Shown: in pieces, positions 60,453 through 64,000 of the stretch
Layout of the letters: each line of letters starts with the position of its first letter
How positions within the stretch are numbered: the stretch's first letter is position 1
DNA from: Streptomyces sp. NBC_01296
GTDB lineage: Bacteria > Actinomycetota > Actinomycetes > Streptomycetales > Streptomycetaceae
Length of the DNA stretch: 64,000 bases
Assembly (NCBI RefSeq): GCF_035984415.1
Contig: NZ_CP130720.1
Span: forward strand, 5,456,001-5,520,000
Reading direction: 5' to 3'
The notes under the pieces: model-generated
The model's database searches: none
What the model saw: only the letters and a program-made list of their open reading frames with translations
Told to the model about the DNA's origin: nothing
Translations under genes and position numbers: made by a program

Positions 60453-60558
60453 CATGTCCGGTCGGAGAACCGACCGGCCGAAGAAAAGGGTACAGGGTCC
60501 GGAAGGGTGCTCGCGCCCCCCTTTCCCCCGGCCCGTCTCCGGAGGGTCCTGCCGGGTC

Positions 60559-61161
60559 CTATTCGGCGGACAGGGTGTGCTTGGCGGCGATGGCCCGGGC
60601 GGTGTCCGAGTCGGGCCCGGGCTGCGGCACGAAGACCGCCTCCCGGTAGTAGCGCAGCTCGGCGATGGATTCCTTGATGTCCGCGAGCGCCCGGTGGTTG
60701 CCGGTCTTCGGCGGGCTGTTGAAGTAGGCCCGCGGGTACCAGCGGCGGGCCAGCTCCTTGACCGAGGACACGTCCACGATCCGGTAGTGCAGGTGGCTCT
60801 CCAGCGCGGGCATGTCACGCAGCAGGAAGCCGCGGTCGGTGCCGACCGAGTTCCCGCAGAGCGGAGCCTTGCGGGGCTCCTTCACGTGTTCCCGTACGTA
60901 CGCCAGGACCTGCGCCTCTGCGTCCGCGAGGGTGATCCCGCCGGCCAGCTCGTCGAGCAGGCCGGAGGCGGTGTGCATCTCGCGCACCACGTCGGGCATG
61001 GTCTCCAGGGATGCGTCCGGCGGGCGGATCACGAGGTCCACGCCTTCGCCGAGCACGTTGAGCTCCGAGTCGGTGACCAGTGCGGCCACCTCGATAAGTG
61101 CGTCGTCCGTCAACGAGAGCCCGGTCATCTCGCAGTCGATCCACACCATGCGATCGTTCAT
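60559..61161 (-). CDS. orn: Oligoribonuclease (DEDDh exonuclease)
   Basis: The 200-residue enzyme has WIDCEMTGL (first DE motif), VGTDRGFLLRDMPALESHLHYRIVD (second Asp) and NHRALADIKESI (His and Asp), the complete DEDDh set. It degrades nano-RNAs including pGpG, so it completes c-di-GMP breakdown in the cell. ATG at 61161. It lies 93 bases downstream of adpA on the same strand, with a strong hairpin between, as in other Streptomyces where ornA follows adpA. Confidence 0.96.
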   Translation of the reverse strand: MNDRMVWIDCEMTGLSLTDDALIEVAALVTDSELNVLGEGVDLVIRPPDASLETMPDVVREMHTASGLLDELAGGITLADAEAQVLAYVREHVKEPRKAPLCGNSVGTDRGFLLRDMPALESHLHYRIVDVSSVKELARRWYPRAYFNSPPKTGNHRALADIKESIAELRYYREAVFVPQPGPDSDTARAIAAKHTLSAE

Positions 61162-61187
61162 GCGGCCCAGCTTATGCGGATTACGCC

Positions 61188-61229
61188 GAAGGTCCCCCGC
61201 ATCGGTGACGACCGATGCGGGGGACCTTC
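61188..61229 (-). terminator. Hairpin between adpA and orn
   Basis: A perfect 18-bp stem with loop TGACGA (arms begin GAAGGTCCCC and end GGGGACCTTC), 25 bases after the adpA stop. No U tract, so partial read-through into orn is possible. Confidence 0.75.
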
Positions 61230-61253
61230 GTCAGGCAGTGCCCGTCGCGATAG

Positions 61254-62426
61254 CTACGCGTGCTCGCGCAGGACCCGGTTCGGGGCGTACAGCTCGGTCA
61301 CCGTCGGGCCGGCCGCGGCCAGGGCCGCCGCGGCCCGCTGGGGCTGCGGTGTGCGCTGGTGCGGTACCGGGTTCCCCTGGATCTCGGCCACCTGGGACAC
61401 GTCGGCCTGCGGCCGGCGCGCCCGGTAGGCCGAGCGGTAGGCGGCCGGGGAGGACCCGAGCTGCCGCCGGAAGTGCCCGCGCAGGGCGACCGGCGAGCGG
61501 AACCCGCAGCGCCCGGCGACCTCGTCGACCGAGTAGTCGGAGGTCTCCAGCAGCCGCTGCGCCTGGAGCACCCGCTGGGTGATCAGCCACTGCAGCGGCG
61601 CGCTGCCCGTCAGCGAGCGGAAGCGCCGGTCGAACGTGCGCCGGCTCATGTACGCCCGGGCGGCGAGGGTCTCCACGTCGAACTGCTCGTGGAGGTGCTC
61701 CAGCGCCCAGGCGACGACCTCGGCCAGCGGGTCGGCGCCGATCTCCTCCGGCAGCGACCGGTCGAGATAGCGCTCCTGGCCGCCGGTGCGGCGCGGCGGG
61801 ACGACGAGCCGGCGGGCCAGTGCCCCGGCCGCCTCGCTGCCGTGGTCCGTGCGCACGATGTGCAGGCACAGGTCGATTCCGGCCGCGGTGCCCGCGGACG
61901 TCAGTACGTCACCGTCGTCGACGAACAGCTCGCGCGGATCGACATGGACGGACGGGTACCGCTTGGCCAGCGTCGGCGCGTACATCCAGTGCGTCGTCGC
62001 GGGCCGGCCGTCCAGCAGACCGGCGGCGGCGAGTACGAAGGCTCCCGTGCACAGTCCGACGATCCGGGCGCCCTCCTCGTGCGCCAGACGCAGTGCGTCG
62101 AGCGCTTCCGGAGGCGGCGGTGAAGTGATCGAGCGCCAGGCCGGAACGACGACCGTGCCTGCCCGGGCGATCGCCTCCAACCCGTACGGCGCGGTGAGCT
62201 CGAGTCCGCCGGTGGTCCGCAGCGGACCGTCTTCCCCGGCGCATACGAGCAGTCGATAGCGTGGAACTCCCGCGTCCTGCCGGTCGATGCCGAACACGGA
62301 AAGTGGAATGGAGCTCTCGAAAATCGGCCCGCCGCTGAACAGCAGCACCGCGACGATCTCCCTGCGGCGACGCCCCGCGAGCTTCCTGCCGGCGTCCGCG
62401 ACGACGGCGGTGGAATCCTGGCTCAT
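61254..62426 (-). CDS. adpA: AdpA, master regulator of development (AraC family)
   Basis: The 390-residue protein has a DJ-1/PfpI-like N-terminal domain (about 22-190, IVAVLLFSGGPIFE start, GLCTGAFVLAAAGLLDG nucleophile-elbow region) and an AraC-type double helix-turn-helix (about 220-325, TLAARAYMSRRTFDRRF and VDEVAGRCGFRSPVALRGHF). AdpA controls aerial growth and secondary metabolism and is normally under A-factor-like and bldA (TTA codon) control. I find no in-frame TTA codon in this gene. ATG at 62426 follows GGGGGG. orn follows directly. Confidence 0.95.
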   Translation of the reverse strand: MSQDSTAVVADAGRKLAGRRRREIVAVLLFSGGPIFESSIPLSVFGIDRQDAGVPRYRLLVCAGEDGPLRTTGGLELTAPYGLEAIARAGTVVVPAWRSITSPPPPEALDALRLAHEEGARIVGLCTGAFVLAAAGLLDGRPATTHWMYAPTLAKRYPSVHVDPRELFVDDGDVLTSAGTAAGIDLCLHIVRTDHGSEAAGALARRLVVPPRRTGGQERYLDRSLPEEIGADPLAEVVAWALEHLHEQFDVETLAARAYMSRRTFDRRFRSLTGSAPLQWLITQRVLQAQRLLETSDYSVDEVAGRCGFRSPVALRGHFRRQLGSSPAAYRSAYRARRPQADVSQVAEIQGNPVPHQRTPQPQRAAAALAAAGPTVTELYAPNRVLREHA

Positions 62427-62800
62427 GGCTAAGCCCCCCTTGGGTGTCGCGACTCCTTGGTCTGGTCGCACCTGCACGTTTCCCCTCGGCCTTGCACGTG
62501 GATCCCCCGCCGTAAATACATGATCGAATCTACTGCGTCCCGTGGTGTCGGCGTGACAAGTTCAGCACGCAGCGCTATGTCGACTTGGCAACTTGGCGAA
62601 AAGCATTCGATCAGGAAGCGTTCCACTCCGCTACCGGAGTGGGAAGCTCGCCGTCCGGCCATGGCCAGTACCCGTAGGGTCTTGGAGCCCCCCTGGCGGT
62701 GTAGTCGCTGGTGGTAGGGGGGTTGACGGGGCATTCCGGCAAGAACACCACTGTGCCGGGAAGTTGGCTGAAAACATGCGGGTGTGGGTGTGCGAATCAG
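62427..62800. other. Long adpA upstream region
   Basis: This 374-base gap has a lower GC content than its surroundings and a perfect 8-bp hairpin (CCACTCCG, CGGAGTGG at 62623-62642, loop CTAC) about 200 bases before the adpA start. Long regulated leaders are known for adpA. I could not place the promoter or an AdpA box with confidence. Confidence 0.45.
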
Positions 62801-63253
62801 TCAGTCCTCAGGGGAAAGTCCACCAGAGGTGTGACAGCCGCGGCGCGCACGGCCCCCGGAGCGGGCCGCGGCGCGCGAACGGCGACGGTGCCCGCCCGGC
62901 GGCAGCCGGTCCTCCGTGAGGACCAGGGCGGCCCGTTCCGCCTTCTCCGAGTAGCGCAGCATCGCCCGGCACGCGGCCGTGACGGCGACCAGCCCGAGGG
63001 TCGCGACGGCGGCCCCGCCGAAGGAGGTCCCGTAGACGACGAGGACCACGGGGACGAGCAGGCAGCTGAAGGCGGCCCAGCGCACCACGTCACCCGCAGG
63101 GTCGTCATGGGGGCGTCTTGCGGGGTGCACGGACGGGTGAACGGCGGCGGGGGTGAAATGCACGGTCGTGTCGGTGCGCCGTGCGGTCCGGGCGGAGTGG
63201 ACGGACTGGGTCGGCTGAGCGGGCTGGACGGGGTGGACCGGATGGCCGGGCAC
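62801..63253 (-). CDS. Small membrane protein upstream of adpA
   Basis: The 150-residue protein starts at GTG 63253, well set by AGGGAG. A hydrophilic His/Pro/Thr-rich N-terminus (about 1-52) precedes two hydrophobic helices (about 57-78 and 82-95) and a basic C-terminal tail. It is not recognised. It lies on the same strand as adpA, 374 bases upstream, with its own stop far from the adpA promoter region. Confidence 0.65.
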   Translation of the reverse strand: MPGHPVHPVQPAQPTQSVHSARTARRTDTTVHFTPAAVHPSVHPARRPHDDPAGDVVRWAAFSCLLVPVVLVVYGTSFGGAAVATLGLVAVTAACRAMLRYSEKAERAALVLTEDRLPPGGHRRRSRAAARSGGRARRGCHTSGGLSPED

Positions 63254-63608
63254 GGCGTGCTCCCTGCGGGCTCTTCCTGGACGGTCGGACGCCTGTCCAA
63301 CGCCGCGCGGCGGCGCTCGGTCACTGCGCGCACGGGTGGCGCGTGCCGCCGCTCGTCACTGGCTGTAGGGGGCAGCTGCCATTGCCAAGGAGCCCTCGCT
63401 CCGGCATGCTCCCTGGGACGCTCTCCAAGGGCGGCATGCCCTGTGCAGGACACGAGTGTCGCCGTACCCTGGTGGGTATGGGCTTGGGAAGATACTTCCC
63501 GGACAGAGCTCCGTCACCCTGAGTCGTCGTTTTTTCAATCGTCGCTTCCGCCCATTGTCGCTCCGTCGCCCTGTCCCTTCCCCCGAGGACCCCTTCGCCG
63601 AGACATCC
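63254..63608. other. Divergent region before the universal stress protein gene
   Basis: No gene is supported here. A 15-bp palindrome, GGGAAG and CTTCCC around ATA, lies at 63486-63500, about 110 bases before the stress-protein start, and contains a possible -10 (GATACT). The rest is GC-rich sequence without clear signals. Confidence 0.4.
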
Positions 63609-64000
63609 ATGGCCGGTCACGAATTCCCCGAACCCGCGGACCGCAAGCGCAAACCCCTCGCCGACCACGCGTCGAGCGACCTGCGCGCGGCGGAACAGGC
63701 ACGTCATCCCTGCGACCCGGCCTTCCGGCACGGGGTCGTGGTGGGGTTCGACGGCTCCACGTCCAGTGAGCGCGCCCTGGCGTACGCGATCGGGATGGCC
63801 CGCAGATCCGGATCCGGCCTGATCATCGTGCACGTGGCCAACCGGCTGCCCACCACCGTGTGGGCCGGCTGCGAGCCGCCCGTCTTCGTGGACGTACCGG
63901 ATCACCGCACCGAGGTGCTGGGGCTGGAGCTCGCCTGCGCGGACTATCTGGCCGAGGTGCCGTGGATCCTGGTCGAGCGGGGCGGGGACATCTGCCACGA
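63609..64000 (+). CDS. Universal stress protein, N-terminal part (cut by window edge)
   Basis: The first 130 residues are visible. After a charged N-terminus (about 40 residues) comes VVVGFDGSTSSERALAYAIGMARR, the first strand and helix of a UspA fold, then LIIVHVANRLPTT. Usp proteins bind ATP or other ligands and respond to stress. The frame begins at ATG 63609 with no convincing ribosome site, so initiation may differ. It runs off the right edge. Confidence 0.82.
   Translation, partial: MAGHEFPEPADRKRKPLADHASSDLRAAEQARHPCDPAFRHGVVVGFDGSTSSERALAYAIGMARRSGSGLIIVHVANRLPTTVWAGCEPPVFVDVPDHRTEVLGLELACADYLAEVPWILVERGGDICH

Noticed and set aside
62427..62800. AdpA self-binding boxes (TGGCSNGWWY)
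   Set aside because: Several TGGC words occur, but none fits the full consensus convincingly.

Overview
The window is high-GC chromosomal DNA from a Streptomyces: strong third-position GC bias, GTG starts, AGGAGG-type ribosome binding sites, GC hairpin terminators mostly without U tracts, and family markers (AdpA, oligoribonuclease, ALF-repeat secreted proteins, DUF397/XRE pairs, class E and F sortases, DasR-type operators). From memory, the right part (adpA and orn near 61-62 kb, a PAS-GGDEF-EAL protein near 38-40 kb) parallels the SCO2792-SCO2817 region of S. coelicolor; this was not checked by alignment. No phage, transposase, integrase or CRISPR array was seen.

Left to right. (1) 1-5.8 kb, minus strand: a tightly overlapping defence-like operon of a MutL/MORC-type GHKL ATPase, a PD-(D/E)XK protein (DUF4420 type), a Z1-domain superfamily II ATPase and a C5 cytosine methyltransferase cut by the window edge. 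(2) 5.8-14.7 kb: a SEC-C protein, a class E sortase, DUF6412 and YidC membrane genes, a fumarylacetoacetate-hydrolase-family enzyme, two LAXTG-type surface proteins and a Gfo/Idh/MocA-ROK divergent pair. (3) 14.7-23.3 kb: a phosphonate uptake and degradation locus with a GntR/UTRA regulator, FAD oxidoreductase, phosphonatase-like HAD enzyme, four-gene ABC importer and a secreted phosphatase/phosphodiesterase-family protein. (4) 23.4-29.6 kb: a NagD-like HAD protein, a surface protein with its class F sortase, the first tRNA-Lys, a cell-wall peptidase and an SPFH protein. (5) 29.6-43.4 kb: two chitin genes (AA10 LPMO, GH18 chitinase) with DasR-like sites, an acyl-CoA synthetase, IclR, an LLM oxidoreductase, a compact XRE/DUF397 pair, an ALF protein, a c-di-GMP protein, an M6-type peptidase and two more identical tRNA-Lys genes. 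(6) 43.5-48.5 kb: a minus-strand operon with a PAP2 phosphatase, a four-cysteine RecB/Cas4-like nuclease, a 521-residue unknown protein and a superfamily I helicase, followed by a decayed duplicate of the helicase tail. (7) 48.5-64 kb: housekeeping and regulatory genes, including a two-component system, cold-shock protein, MFS and MarR genes, tRNA-His, orn, adpA and the start of a universal stress protein gene.

The best candidates for under-described biology are the nuclease-unknown-helicase operon (43648-47677), the MORC/Z1 restriction-like operon at the left edge, a surface-protein gene whose Shine-Dalgarno sequence is buried in a perfect hairpin (24237-24262), a 10-base operator core shared by the phosphonate and chitinase promoters, and an adpA gene with no TTA codon. 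All functions are inferred from sequence motifs read by eye; no database search was run.
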